Assembly: GCA_027366525.1 (NCBI GenBank)
Contig: DAHXKG010000005.1
Span: forward strand, 154,510 to 218,509
Direction of reading: 5' to 3'
DNA length: 64,000 bases
Source of the DNA: a candidate division FCPU426 bacterium
GTDB lineage: Bacteria; Oederibacteriota; Muellerivitia; Muellerivitales; DAHXKG01
Positions within the stretch are counted from its first letter, which is position 1; each line of letters starts with the position of its first letter. Position numbers and translations under genes: made by a program. The notes below the pieces were generated by a model, which had not been told where the DNA came from, made no database searches, and worked only from the letters and a program-made list of their open reading frames with translations. This document shows, piece after piece, positions 27,017 through 36,360 of the stretch.

Positions 27017-28045
27017 ATGAAAATTGCAATTGATGCTATGGGTGGAGATTTTGCACCAAGGGAAATCGTTCAAGGAAGTATTTTGGCTTTGCACGATTCA
27101 GAAATCAAAAGTTTGTCCCAAAATGCTTTGGAAATTATTTTAGTGGGACAAAAAGATAAAATTCAACACGAATTATCATTAATTCATAAGGTCCCATTTG
27201 AAAGATTGTCAATCTTAAATGCCTCTGAAATTGTTGAAATGGACGAATCGCCAGCTCAAGCTTGTAAGCAAAAAAAAGATTCATCAATCATTCGCTGCTG
27301 TGAATTAGTAGGCCAACACACTGCCGATGCCTGTATCTCAGCTGGAAATTCTGGCGCAACGATGGCCGCCTCATTAATAACTTGCGGCCGATTAGAGGGA
27401 GTTTTACGTCCAGCTATTGTTACCATCGTTCCAACGACAAACGGCGTTTCAGTTTTAGTTGATGCAGGAGCCAATGTTGATTGTAAACCCAAGCACCTAT
27501 TACAATTTGCTATTATGGGTGATGTTTTTGCACAAACGGCTTTGAATTTTAAAAATCCTCGAATCGGTCTTCTTTCGATTGGAGAAGAAGAAAGTAAGGG
27601 CAATGATTTGATTTTTAAAACTCAAGAGCTTCTAAAAAAAGCCTCCATTAATTATATTGGGAATGTTGAAGGTCGTGATATTGTGAACGGTCAATGCGAT
27701 GTAATTGTTTGTGATGGTTTTGTGGGTAACGTCGCATTAAAAGCAATTGAAGGGGTTGGAGAACTTGTGTTTAAGTTACTCTCGAAAGAATTGCACTCAA
27801 ACCTAATTACACTTATTGGCACTTTTCTGGCCGCTCCAGCTTTTCGCCGATTTAAACGGACGATTGACTACCGAGAATACGGTGGGGCTCCATTATTAGG
27901 CATTAATGGGTTGAGTATGATTACACATGGGAAGTCTAATGCTTTTGCAATTAAAAATGCAGTACGGGCAACGTTAAGATCGTTGAATAAAAACATAACG
28001 CATGTTTTAGGGGAACGTATTTTGGCGTATGGCCAAGAATTTTAG
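27017..28045 (+). CDS. plsX: Phosphate acyltransferase PlsX
   Basis: Converts acyl-ACP to acyl phosphate for phospholipid synthesis. 342 residues. Landmarks: KIAIDAMGGDFAPREIVQG, MDESPAQACKQKKDSS, CISAGNSGATMA and YGGAPLLGINGLSMITHG. First of the plsX-fabH-fabD-fabG-acpP-fabF run, tying phospholipid and fatty acid synthesis together. Confidence 0.97.
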   Translation: MKIAIDAMGGDFAPREIVQGSILALHDSEIKSLSQNALEIILVGQKDKIQHELSLIHKVPFERLSILNASEIVEMDESPAQACKQKKDSSIIRCCELVGQHTADACISAGNSGATMAASLITCGRLEGVLRPAIVTIVPTTNGVSVLVDAGANVDCKPKHLLQFAIMGDVFAQTALNFKNPRIGLLSIGEEESKGNDLIFKTQELLKKASINYIGNVEGRDIVNGQCDVIVCDGFVGNVALKAIEGVGELVFKLLSKELHSNLITLIGTFLAAPAFRRFKRTIDYREYGGAPLLGINGLSMITHGKSNAFAIKNAVRATLRSLNKNITHVLGERILAYGQEF

Positions 28046-28072
28046 AATGTTAATTCAAGTTAAGGATTACGC

Positions 28073-29056
28073 ATGAATGGCTTAAATACAGGGATCATGG
28101 GGTCAGGCTCATATCTTCCTTCGAAAATTTTGACGAATGCGGATCTTGAAAATATGGTAGAAACGTCAAATGAATGGATTATTGAACGAACAGGTATCCG
28201 TGAGAGACGAATTAGTGAAAAAAATGAATTGAATTCTGACATGGCAGTTCAAGCTGCCAAAATGGCACTTAAAAATTCAAACGTAAACCCAGAAGAATTA
28301 GATTTAATCATTGTTTCTACCATCACGCCAGATCGATTAACGCCTTCCACATCCTGTATTGTGCAAGGTAAATTAAAAGCCATTAATGCCGCAGCATTTG
28401 ATTTATCGGCAGCATGCTCAGGATTTATTTATGCTTTAACTACCGCCAAAGCTTTTATTGAAAGTGGAAACTTCAATAAAGTTCTCGTTATTGGGACAGA
28501 AAAATTATCATCATTTGTAGATTGGAAGGATAGAAGTTCGTGTATTTTATTTGGAGATGGGGCAGGTGCTGTTGTCTTGAGTAAAAATTCAGAGCATTCA
28601 ATCCTTAATACCTATATCCGCGCGGATGGTTCAGAGTCAAATTTATTGAGAATACCAGCTGGAGGATCAGAACTTCCAATAGATGAGAAGCAACTTTTAC
28701 TTCGAACAAACTTTTTAAAAATGGAAGGCAAAGAAACCTTTAAGTTGGGTGTTAAATCCATGACCGAGGCTGTTTTGGAAGTGATTCATCAAGCAAAATT
28801 AAGTCTATCAGATATTGCATTAATTATTCCCCATCAAGCAAATTTAAGAATTATTCAAGCTATCTCAGATCGGTTGAAATTTCCTAGCGAAAAAGTTTTT
28901 ACAAATATCGAACGTTGTGGAAATACTTCGGCGGCTTCAGTAGCCATCGCATTCGATGAGGTCTTAAAAAAACAAATAATTAAAAAAAATGATTATATCG
29001 TGTTAGTGGCATTCGGGGCGGGGACGACAGTAGCTTCACTTTTACTGAGGTGGTGA
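28073..29056 (+). CDS. fabH: 3-oxoacyl-ACP synthase III FabH
   Basis: Starts fatty acid synthesis by condensing acetyl-CoA with malonyl-ACP. 327 residues. Catalytic triad visible as Cys in DLSAACSGFIYAL, His in IIPHQANLRI and Asn in NIERCGNTSAAS; N-terminal WIIERTGIRER. AAGGAT precedes the ATG. Its stop overlaps the fabD start. Confidence 0.97.
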   Translation: MNGLNTGIMGSGSYLPSKILTNADLENMVETSNEWIIERTGIRERRISEKNELNSDMAVQAAKMALKNSNVNPEELDLIIVSTITPDRLTPSTSCIVQGKLKAINAAAFDLSAACSGFIYALTTAKAFIESGNFNKVLVIGTEKLSSFVDWKDRSSCILFGDGAGAVVLSKNSEHSILNTYIRADGSESNLLRIPAGGSELPIDEKQLLLRTNFLKMEGKETFKLGVKSMTEAVLEVIHQAKLSLSDIALIIPHQANLRIIQAISDRLKFPSEKVFTNIERCGNTSAASVAIAFDEVLKKQIIKKNDYIVLVAFGAGTTVASLLLRW

Positions 29057-29955
29057 TGAACTCAACAGCACTAGTTTTCCCTGGTCAAGGTTCTCAATTT
29101 GTGGGAATGGGGAAAAATATTTATCAGCAATTTCCAGAAATCCATTCTTGGTTTAAATTGGCGGATGATGTACTTGGGTTTAAAATTTCTGATATTTGTT
29201 TTGATGGGCCTGAATTAGAACTAAACAAAACATCAATAACACAACCGGCCATTTTATTGATTTCAAAAGTTTTTTTTGAAATTTTCAAGAAACATCAGTG
29301 GAATTTCGAGGCTGTTTCTGGCCATAGTTTGGGAATTTACAGTGCATTGGTAGTTGCAGAAGCAATCAAGTTTGAGGACGCACTTTTATTGGTTCAGTTC
29401 CGTGGACAACTCATGCAAGAAGCAGGTGGCCAAGGGAAAATGGCAGTAATACTTCAGTTGGACATTGAAAAGATTAAAGCGGTATGTCAAATTGCAAGTT
29501 CTGTGGGTGTTGTTGAACCAGCGAATGTCAATTGTCCTGGACAAATCGTGATTGCGGGCGAATCTAAAGCTTTGGAAATGGCTTGCCAAGAAGCTAAAAA
29601 AATGGGAGCGAAACGAGTTTTGGAATTACCAGTAAGTGGGCCATTTCACAGTTCTTTAATGAAATCAGCCGTTTTGCCCTTTTGGGACCGATTGAAAAAA
29701 GTTTCGTTTTCCACGCCGATAAAAAAAGTATATTCTGACACAACGGGGTTAATTCTCTCATCATCGGATAAAATTGTTGAAAATTTAGCACAACAGTTAA
29801 CGACGCCAGTACAGTGGATCAATGTAATTCAAGAAATGGTTCAGGATGGGTATACTAAATTTGTTGAAGTTGGGCCAGGCAAAGTCCTGACAGGCCTCAT
29901 TAAAAAAATAAATGCACAGGTCGAGACAATAAATTTCAATGATATGAATTCTTAG
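29056..29955 (+). CDS. fabD: Malonyl-CoA:ACP transacylase FabD
   Basis: Loads malonyl groups on ACP. 299 residues from the ATG at 29056, which overlaps the fabH stop (ATGA) and has GAGG five bases upstream; an in-frame GTG two codons earlier is less likely. Motifs: VFPGQGSQFVGMGK, the catalytic serine in SGHSLGIYSAL, and histidine in PVSGPFHSSLM. Confidence 0.95.
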   Translation: MNSTALVFPGQGSQFVGMGKNIYQQFPEIHSWFKLADDVLGFKISDICFDGPELELNKTSITQPAILLISKVFFEIFKKHQWNFEAVSGHSLGIYSALVVAEAIKFEDALLLVQFRGQLMQEAGGQGKMAVILQLDIEKIKAVCQIASSVGVVEPANVNCPGQIVIAGESKALEMACQEAKKMGAKRVLELPVSGPFHSSLMKSAVLPFWDRLKKVSFSTPIKKVYSDTTGLILSSSDKIVENLAQQLTTPVQWINVIQEMVQDGYTKFVEVGPGKVLTGLIKKINAQVETINFNDMNS

Positions 29956-29964
29956 GTGGAAACG

Positions 29965-30711
29965 ATGAACCGATTGTTTGAAAATCAAAGTATAGTGATT
30001 ACGGGTGGAGGTCGTGGGATTGGAAAAGCTATCGCTTTTTCCTTTGCGGAGCAAGGTGCATCAATCGCTATTTGTGGAACTAATGAATCAATTTTGAAAG
30101 AAACGGCTTCTGAGTTGGAATCAAAGGGCTGTGTTGTAATGTGGAAGAAAGCAGATGTTTCAATAAAGGAGGATGTGGAAAATTTTTCGGATGAAGTTTT
30201 AAAAAAATTTGATAAGGTAGACATCTTAGTTAATAATGCAGGAATTGCTCGTGATAATTTACTAATTCGTATGAGCGAAGAAGAATGGAATTCGGTGCTG
30301 AATATAAATTTAAAAGGAGCATTTTTAGTTACAAAATCATTAATTCGCCCTATGATGAAAGCACATTATGGAAGAATTATTAATATTGCTTCGGTAATTG
30401 GAATTCGTGGTAATATGGGCCAGGCAAATTATGCTGCATCTAAATCGGGGTTAATTGGATTTTCTAAAACGATAGCGCGTGAGTTCGCGACTCGAAATAT
30501 TACATGTAATGTGATTGCTCCAGGATATATTCAAACAGAGATGACGCATAATTTAGATGAAAAATTAAAAACGAAAATTCTAGAACAAATTCCTTTGGGT
30601 TTTTTAGGCGAGTCATGTGATGTGTCGGAAGCAGTTTTGTTTTTGGCTTCAAAATCTGCTCGATATATTACTGGACAAGTTTTGTGTGTAGATGGAGGAA
30701 TGGTGATTTGA
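29965..30711 (+). CDS. fabG: 3-oxoacyl-ACP reductase FabG
   Basis: NADPH-dependent reduction of 3-oxoacyl-ACP. 248 residues from ATG 29965, chosen because AGGTGG lies five bases upstream and the length then fits the family; an in-frame GTG at 29956 overlaps that site. Rossmann motif TGGGRGIGKAIA, NNAG, catalytic Ser and YAASKSG, C-terminal ITGQVLCVDGGMVI. Confidence 0.96.
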   Translation: MNRLFENQSIVITGGGRGIGKAIAFSFAEQGASIAICGTNESILKETASELESKGCVVMWKKADVSIKEDVENFSDEVLKKFDKVDILVNNAGIARDNLLIRMSEEEWNSVLNINLKGAFLVTKSLIRPMMKAHYGRIINIASVIGIRGNMGQANYAASKSGLIGFSKTIAREFATRNITCNVIAPGYIQTEMTHNLDEKLKTKILEQIPLGFLGESCDVSEAVLFLASKSARYITGQVLCVDGGMVI

Positions 30712-30758
30712 AGAAATTAGATAAATGAAAACTTATGTTGGTTAAAGGAGGCAGAACA

Positions 30759-30995
30759 ATGGCGTTAGAAGATAAAGTGAAGGAAATTATTGTTGATCAA
30801 TTAGGAGTTGAAGCAGATCAAGTAAAGCCGGAAGCGTCATTTATTGAGGATTTAGGAGCTGATTCACTGGATACAGTTGAATTGGTTATGGCGTTTGAAG
30901 AAGAATTTGATATTGAAATTCCAGATGAAGATGCGGAAAAAATTAAAAAAGTCAGTGATGCAATCAATTATATAAAGTCTAAGGTTTCAGAATAA
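30759..30995 (+). CDS. acpP: Acyl carrier protein
   Basis: 78 residues, strongly acidic. Start at ATG 30759 is fixed by the strong AAGGAGG at 30745-30751; earlier in-frame starts would include that site. Phosphopantetheine attachment is Ser36 in [11 protein letters not shown]. It carries acyl chains for FabF/FabG/FabZ and for the lipid A enzymes at the start of the window. Confidence 0.97.
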   Translation: MALEDKVKEIIVDQLGVEADQVKPEASFIEDLGADSLDTVELVMAFEEEFDIEIPDEDAEKIKKVSDAINYIKSKVSE

Positions 30996-31020
30996 TTTTA
31001 TTTTTATATTGGAGGGATAT

Positions 31021-32262
31021 GTGAAGCGGGTTGTAATAACAGGGATAGGTGCTATTACGCCGGTTGGCAACACTCCAAGTACTTTTTTCCAAAATATTAT
31101 TGATGGGAAAAGTGGTTTGGGTTTAGTAAGCCATTTTGATACCACCAATTTTAAATGTAAAGTTGGGGCTCAAGTAAAGGATTTTGAACCCGAAGAATTT
31201 GGTATAGAAAAAAAAGATGTGAAGAAGATGGATCGATTTGTGCAATTTGCTGTTGCGACAAGTCTTCAAGCTGTAAAAGATGCTAATTTGGATTTATCAA
31301 AAGAAGATGCGACTCGTGTTGGGGTTCTTATTGGATCTGGGATAGGCGGCTTGCCAATCTTGGAAAAACAACATATGCGTCTTCTTCAAGAAGGACCCGA
31401 TCGCGTAAGCCCCTTTTTAATTCCGATGCTAATTATAAATATGGCTTCGGGTATGGTTGCAATTTATTTAGGAGCCAAGGGACCTAGTACAGCCACAGTG
31501 TCTGCTTGTGCATCAGGAGCCCATGCTATTGGGGAAGCAGTTCGATGGATACAAAGAAATGATGCCGATGTGGTCATTGCAGGGGGAACGGAAGCTTGTA
31601 TAACTGCACTAGGTTATGCTGGATTTGAAAATATGCATGCGCTTTGTGTCGATTCGAATGACAACCCCACGCGGGCGAGTCGACCATTTAATAAAACTCG
31701 ATCAGGGTTTGTAATGGGAGAAGGGGCTGGAATTGTCGTATTAGAATCATTGGATCATGCATCAAAAAGAAATGCAAAAATTTATGCTGAAGCAATTGGA
31801 TATGGGATGTCATCCGATGCATATCATATTACGTCGCCAGCCGAAAATGGAGCGGGTGCTGTTCAGGCGATGACATTAGCTTTAAAAGATGCACAGGTTA
31901 ATCCAAGCGAAATAGGATATGTCAATGCACACGGTACATCGACCATATACAATGATAAATTTGAAACTATAGCGATTAAAACTGTTTTTGGCGATCATGC
32001 GTTTACTGTTCCGATATCATCTACCAAATCTACTACGGGACATTTATTGGGAGCTGCTGGTGGAATCGAGTATATTGCGTGTATTTGTGCGATGATTTCT
32101 GGCGTATTGCCACCAACGATTAACCTTGATGAGCCCGACCCGGAGTGCGATTTGAATTTTATTCCAAATAATAAACGTGAACAATCTGTAAATATTTGTC
32201 TTTCAAACTCATTTGGGTTTGGGGGGCACAACGTTTCTTTAATCGTTAAAAAATTCAGTTGA
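31021..32262 (+). CDS. fabF: 3-oxoacyl-ACP synthase II FabF
   Basis: Elongating beta-ketoacyl synthase. 413 residues from GTG 31021, four bases after GGAGGG. Start KRVVITGIGAITPVG; catalytic Cys in VSACASGAHAIGEA, and the two histidines in NAHGTSTIYND and TKSTTGHLLGAAGG. acpP-fabF-rnc is the common order. Confidence 0.97.
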   Translation: MKRVVITGIGAITPVGNTPSTFFQNIIDGKSGLGLVSHFDTTNFKCKVGAQVKDFEPEEFGIEKKDVKKMDRFVQFAVATSLQAVKDANLDLSKEDATRVGVLIGSGIGGLPILEKQHMRLLQEGPDRVSPFLIPMLIINMASGMVAIYLGAKGPSTATVSACASGAHAIGEAVRWIQRNDADVVIAGGTEACITALGYAGFENMHALCVDSNDNPTRASRPFNKTRSGFVMGEGAGIVVLESLDHASKRNAKIYAEAIGYGMSSDAYHITSPAENGAGAVQAMTLALKDAQVNPSEIGYVNAHGTSTIYNDKFETIAIKTVFGDHAFTVPISSTKSTTGHLLGAAGGIEYIACICAMISGVLPPTINLDEPDPECDLNFIPNNKREQSVNICLSNSFGFGGHNVSLIVKKFS

Positions 32263-32268
32263 TTTGGT

Positions 32269-32988
32269 TTGGTATTGGATAAAACTCGATTAAAAAATTT
32301 ACGAGAATTTTCAAAACTCCTAAAAATTCCTTTGAAAAATGCTGCTATTTTCAATAATGCTTTAACACATAAATCGTACGCATATGAGTTAGGCACACCC
32401 TCGCTGAACAACGAACGGCTTGAGTTTTTAGGAGATGCCGTTTTGGGATTAGTGATCAGTGAACATCTTTTTTTTACATATCCTTCTTTAAAAGAAGGGG
32501 AAATGTCAAAAATTAAATCAATCATTGTGAGTGCAAGCATTTTAGGCGAAAAAGCTAAAGAAATTCATTTAAATGAGTTTATTCTACTGGGAAAAGGAGA
32601 AGAAAAATCAGGCGGGCGAGTTCGATCTGTCCTTTTAGCAGACACATTAGAGGCAGTTATCGGAGCAACCTACTTGATTGGAGGCTTCAAGCTGGCACAA
32701 AAACTCATATTGACTTTATTTGGTAGCGAGATTTCTAAAGCGGCGAATGGAGAAATCAAGAAAGACTATAAAACTCAATTACAAGAATTCATTCAGAAAA
32801 GTTATGGAGAAGTTCCGAAATATCAAATTGAAGAAGCAACAGGGCCGGATCATAATCGAACGTTCAGGATAAGCTGTCAAATTAGGGGTCAAAAAATATC
32901 CTCGGGTGTAGGCAAAAGTAAAAAGGATGCAGAGCAACAAGCGGCGCAGATGGCTTATTTAAAAATTACATCTAAGTCCATGGAATAA
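32269..32988 (+). CDS. rnc: Ribonuclease III
   Basis: Cleaves double-stranded RNA in rRNA and mRNA processing. 239 residues. Signature ERLEFLGDAVLGLVISE with the catalytic acidic residues, second acidic cluster LLADTLEAVIGATYL, and a C-terminal dsRNA-binding domain (about 165-235, ending SKKDAEQQAAQMA). The start is the weakest part: TTG at 32269 or the TTG two codons later, with no clear ribosome site. Confidence 0.95.
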   Translation: MVLDKTRLKNLREFSKLLKIPLKNAAIFNNALTHKSYAYELGTPSLNNERLEFLGDAVLGLVISEHLFFTYPSLKEGEMSKIKSIIVSASILGEKAKEIHLNEFILLGKGEEKSGGRVRSVLLADTLEAVIGATYLIGGFKLAQKLILTLFGSEISKAANGEIKKDYKTQLQEFIQKSYGEVPKYQIEEATGPDHNRTFRISCQIRGQKISSGVGKSKKDAEQQAAQMAYLKITSKSME

Positions 32989-33028
32989 GGGCAATATTTA
33001 AATAAAATTGAAGGAAGGATAAGCAAAA

Positions 33029-33280
33029 ATGAAATCACTTGCTCAAACCATATTTGTGGTTTTTTTGGGTGCTATTTTAGGTGGATATCTAGGGGCGTTA
33101 ATGGGCGTTTTAGTTCCGACGGGTATTCTTCACAAGATTTTTGTTATAGGGATTCCATTAGGCTTGAGCCAGCCTTTAGTGATTAATTTAAAAGTATTAG
33201 TACTTACATTTGGATTTCGTTTATTTATCAATTTAATGAGTATAGTAGGAATGTTAATTGCATATACCACCATGCGGTAA
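33029..33280 (+). CDS. Small DUF4321-like membrane protein
   Basis: 83 residues with two or three hydrophobic segments and glycine-rich turns (GAILGGYLGALMG). It resembles the DUF4321 family, small membrane proteins of unknown function often found beside maf and the mre genes. Good ribosome site (GAAGGA). Five bases before maf. Confidence 0.75.
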   Translation: MKSLAQTIFVVFLGAILGGYLGALMGVLVPTGILHKIFVIGIPLGLSQPLVINLKVLVLTFGFRLFINLMSIVGMLIAYTTMR

Positions 33281-33285
33281 AAGTC

Positions 33286-33870
33286 ATGGAGAATTTTATT
33301 TTTTTAGCATCAACCTCGCAACGTCGAAAAGAAATTTTCGAATGGATGGGTATTCCGTTTAAATGCGTTCATCCACTTCAAAAAAAAGAAATTCAATATC
33401 CAGGTGAAACGGCCGTATCTTTAACGCAACGTTTAGCTGTCGAAAAAGGGAAGTCGGTTTTGAAACGCTGCAAGGGGAAATGGATTTTAAGTGCCGATAC
33501 AGTTGTGACAATTCAAAATGAGGTTTTTGGGAAACCTGATACATGTGAGCATGCCCAAAAAACTTTGATGAAGTTACGCGGTCAAGAACATAGGGTTGTA
33601 ACAAGTGTTGCGCTATTTAGTGTTTACGGAAAACTGGTCGATTTATTTACCGAGATTAGCCGGGTTCAGTTTAAAAATTTTAGTTCTAACACATTAAAAA
33701 ATTACTTGAATTCTGGAGAATCACTGGATAAAGCAGGCGCATATGGAATACAAGGCAAGGGCAAGGATTTGATTGCAGAAATTCAGGGTGATTTTTTTAA
33801 TGTAATAGGACTTCCCATTAATAAAACAATGCGTTGTTTGAAAAAACGTTGTGATTTTTTAAAAAAATAA
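33286..33870 (+). CDS. maf: Maf-family nucleotide pyrophosphatase
   Basis: Hydrolyses non-canonical or modified nucleoside triphosphates; linked to septum inhibition in Bacillus. 194 residues. Family motifs are FLASTSQRRKEI near the N terminus, SADTVV with the catalytic aspartate, FGKP, LRGQEHRVVTSV and AYGIQGKG. Last gene before a convergent junction with the minus-strand isomerase. Confidence 0.93.
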   Translation: MENFIFLASTSQRRKEIFEWMGIPFKCVHPLQKKEIQYPGETAVSLTQRLAVEKGKSVLKRCKGKWILSADTVVTIQNEVFGKPDTCEHAQKTLMKLRGQEHRVVTSVALFSVYGKLVDLFTEISRVQFKNFSSNTLKNYLNSGESLDKAGAYGIQGKGKDLIAEIQGDFFNVIGLPINKTMRCLKKRCDFLKK

Positions 33871-33943
33871 ACTTATTAAAATTTCAATTCACTTAGTTCA
33901 ACGTGGTATCACGCTTAAAGAAGAAATGTAACTTTATAGTACT

Positions 33944-34020
33944 TTTGACGGACCTTGAAAAAGTTGTGTTTCACATCCAGCCCAAATTGCGATGGGAAAA
34001 CCCAACGCATGAACGTCAAA
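33944..34020. other. Unassigned structured intergenic element
   Basis: A 77-base block with visibly higher GC than its surroundings. Outer arms TTTGACG (33944-33950) and CGTCAAA (34014-34020) are exact inverted repeats. They enclose a hairpin TGTG-TTT-CACA (33965-33975) and a longer hairpin TGCG-A-TGGG-AAAA-CCCA-A-CGCA (33988-34009). No U-run follows on either strand, so it is not a standard terminator. It could be a small RNA, a palindromic repeat or a remnant gene (minus-strand reading frame at 33934-34047). Not recognised. Confidence 0.5.
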
Positions 34021-34058
34021 GAGATACGGGTTAATCCTTTTAAGCAATTTTAAAATAA

Positions 34059-35519
34059 TTATATTGCTAAAGAATTAATATTAATTTTTAAAATCTTTCT
34101 TTGGGTTTTTAAATACGTATGAATCCATTCCTTGGATTCATAATTCTTGAACTTTTGGCGAATTTTCATTGCATTTTTTTTAATAAAGGCAGCGGTAATA
34201 GCGTAGTTGTGAACTTGGTTGATGATAAAAAAGTAAACATTGTTATTGATGGCGATGGGGCCTTTCCAGCTGTTGGGATATAAAGTTGCAAGACGTGTGC
34301 TGGCTTGGGTTGAATTTGGAATACCTAAAATGGGATGAAGGGGTTTAAACCATGCGGTGGTTTTTAATTTTAAATGGAATTGCTTGAAAACCTTTTTGGG
34401 GTTTTCACCGGATTGCATTTTTTCTTTGATTGAAAGACTAAGTTGTTCCATCTTCTGAAGCGCTTTTTGTTTTCGATACATAGCAAGAATTAATGGATAG
34501 GCAGAATGAAAGGTGCTGTGATACGCTGCTCGGAATTTTTGCACTTGAATCAATTGATACCCATATTGTGTAAGGATAGGTTCGGAAACTTCCATGGGTT
34601 TTAAATTGAAAATAACTTTTTTGAGCGCAGGAAGACTAATACTTTTTGAACTGACCCATCCAATTTCTCCTCCGTTTTTGGCAGTGACATCTTGTGAATA
34701 GAGTTTTGCAGCTTTTGAAAAACCAATTTTCCGTGAAACAATCAGGTTTCTATAATTAAGTAATGTTTTTTTAATAGCGATTTTTTCGGCTTGTGTAGCG
34801 CCCGGGTTAATTGGAAGAAAAATGGCCCGAATTTTAGCTTGTTCAGGATGATCAATTAACGATCTTTTTTTGGCATAAAAAACTCTTAATTTATTTTTGC
34901 TGATTGAAATGTTTTTTTCAAAGTTGGGTAATTTTAAAACAATATAATCGGCTTTGAGAGCTCGATTGAAAAAATGTGCAAATGTTTGTAAATCCAAGGG
35001 AGAGTATATGAGACTGCTTAATAGCAACGCTTCTGTTTTCTGAACTAAAAGATCTTTGCGAACACTGGATTCATATTCTGCTGGTGTGAGGTTGTTTTGT
35101 TCTAGAATTTGTAAATATCGCATTTTACTAAATTGGCCATCTGGATTTTGAAATATTTTGGTTTGCTGAATGTTATTGGCGAGATCAACTTTGGAAACCT
35201 TCAAATTCAATTGTTGAGCAGTGTTAATAAGTATGGCTTGATCGATTAAACGGTTAAGAATATTTTTGCGTAATGTTTTTAATTCTAAGTGAGATGGATT
35301 GATGTCTTCATTATATAACTGGTTTTCCATCCCTTGATAAACGCGATTGAATTGGTTGGTGGTGATTGGGATTTGGCCAACTTGAGCAATCAAATTTGGG
35401 TTTTGAGTCGAGCCATGGTATTCCATCCCCCAAGCTAAAAAAATTGTTCCTATGAATAAACCAACTAAAGACCATAGAATAAAATGCATTACTTTTTTAT
35501 CACGCAATTGCCGCATCAT
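34059..35519 (-). CDS. Membrane-anchored SurA/PpiD-like peptidyl-prolyl isomerase
   Basis: 486 residues. One N-terminal transmembrane anchor (about residues 11-33), then a SurA-N-type chaperone domain (GQIPITTNQFNRVYQ, LIDQAILINTA), then a parvulin PpiC domain around 225-320 with GGEIGWVSSKS and a helical C-terminal part. This is the PpiD layout: periplasmic folding of envelope proteins. Start chosen at 35519 because GGAGGA sits about seven bases upstream; an in-frame ATG at 35534 overlaps that site. Alone on the minus strand. Confidence 0.85.
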   Translation of the reverse strand: MMRQLRDKKVMHFILWSLVGLFIGTIFLAWGMEYHGSTQNPNLIAQVGQIPITTNQFNRVYQGMENQLYNEDINPSHLELKTLRKNILNRLIDQAILINTAQQLNLKVSKVDLANNIQQTKIFQNPDGQFSKMRYLQILEQNNLTPAEYESSVRKDLLVQKTEALLLSSLIYSPLDLQTFAHFFNRALKADYIVLKLPNFEKNISISKNKLRVFYAKKRSLIDHPEQAKIRAIFLPINPGATQAEKIAIKKTLLNYRNLIVSRKIGFSKAAKLYSQDVTAKNGGEIGWVSSKSISLPALKKVIFNLKPMEVSEPILTQYGYQLIQVQKFRAAYHSTFHSAYPLILAMYRKQKALQKMEQLSLSIKEKMQSGENPKKVFKQFHLKLKTTAWFKPLHPILGIPNSTQASTRLATLYPNSWKGPIAINNNVYFFIINQVHNYAITAAFIKKNAMKIRQKFKNYESKEWIHTYLKTQRKILKININSLAI

Positions 35520-35692
35520 GCTGAAATCCTCCATGATTTTTGAAAATGGGTGGTGTATTTTATCATAAAAAAAAGAATTCTAAAACAATTTGATATTAAT
35601 AAAAGTATACGTTTAATAGGACATAATTAAGACATATAATTTGATAAATTAAAATAGTGGTAAAAGCGTTTAAAATAAAATCGTTAAATCTC

Positions 35693-35720
35693 TTGAATAT
35701 CATTACTCATATGGTATATT
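35693..35720 (+). promoter_or_regulatory. Promoter for the zinc-ribbon gene
   Basis: TTGAAT (35693-35698) and TATATT (35715-35720) with a 16-base spacer. Transcription would start near 35727, giving a leader just long enough to hold the GAAAGG ribosome site. Confidence 0.55.
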
Positions 35721-35754
35721 TAAAAAAATATTGAGTTTGAAAGGCTTTTTAAAT

Positions 35755-36216
35755 ATGAAGTGTGTGCAATGTGGAACTCAAAACGAACCTCAAAATAAGT
35801 TTTGTATTGAGTGCGGAACGGCTTTGGTAGAATCTACTGCCCAAAAATATGTTATACCTTATTCGCGATTGGTTGGACAAGAAGTACCAGTGCTGTTTTT
35901 ATTTGATGAATTAGGCCGAATTGCTGGAATTGTAAATCCATCACAAAAAATAATTGATGAGCATAAAATGGACGGAGTTTTACAGAAGGTGGTCATTTTA
36001 GAACCAACGGGTCAGGTGAAATCCAAGGGTAGTGAAATCGATACACTTTTAACGTTTATACAACAAAGTAAAGAGTTTTTAGGTGAGAAATATAATGCAG
36101 ATGAGTTTTCTCAAATGTCGCCGGGTGATTTAAAAAAAGTCTATCTGCATTTGTTTGAACAGATTTTAGAATACAAATCTAAACGTCAAAATTCTTTAAA
36201 ATCCTCGAATTCTTAA
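35755..36216 (+). CDS. Zinc-ribbon protein of unknown function
   Basis: 153 residues from ATG 35755, ten bases after GAAAGG; an in-frame TTG at 35731 is less likely because it would contain that site. Residues 1-25 form a double CxxC zinc ribbon (MKCVQCGTQNEPQNKFCIEC). The rest is soluble and mixed alpha/beta (VPVLFLFDELGRIAGIV; ILEPTGQVKSKGSEIDTLL) with a helical, basic C terminus. I do not recognise the family. It sits upstream of mreB with a 144-base gap, so an envelope or cell-shape role is only a guess by position. Confidence 0.6.
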   Translation: MKCVQCGTQNEPQNKFCIECGTALVESTAQKYVIPYSRLVGQEVPVLFLFDELGRIAGIVNPSQKIIDEHKMDGVLQKVVILEPTGQVKSKGSEIDTLLTFIQQSKEFLGEKYNADEFSQMSPGDLKKVYLHLFEQILEYKSKRQNSLKSSNS

Positions 36217-36360
36217 ATTCAATTTAATACTTATGTTTTACAAGTAGTTTGAATTTTATTGATTTATTACGTTTTTGAATTATGTTAGACTTTCATGATT
36301 GATGGATGAAGTTGTGAAAAACGAACAAATTACTTAAAGATAATTAATGGAGGATTACTA

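Noticed and set aside
32000-32540. 181-codon minus-strand frame across fabF and rnc
   Set aside because: It overlaps two clearly conserved genes on the plus strand and shows no domain of its own.
33944-34020. Integron attC site or tRNA-like gene
   Set aside because: The outer arms do not match the attC core sequence and no integrase or cassette is near; no acceptor, anticodon or T-loop pattern is present.
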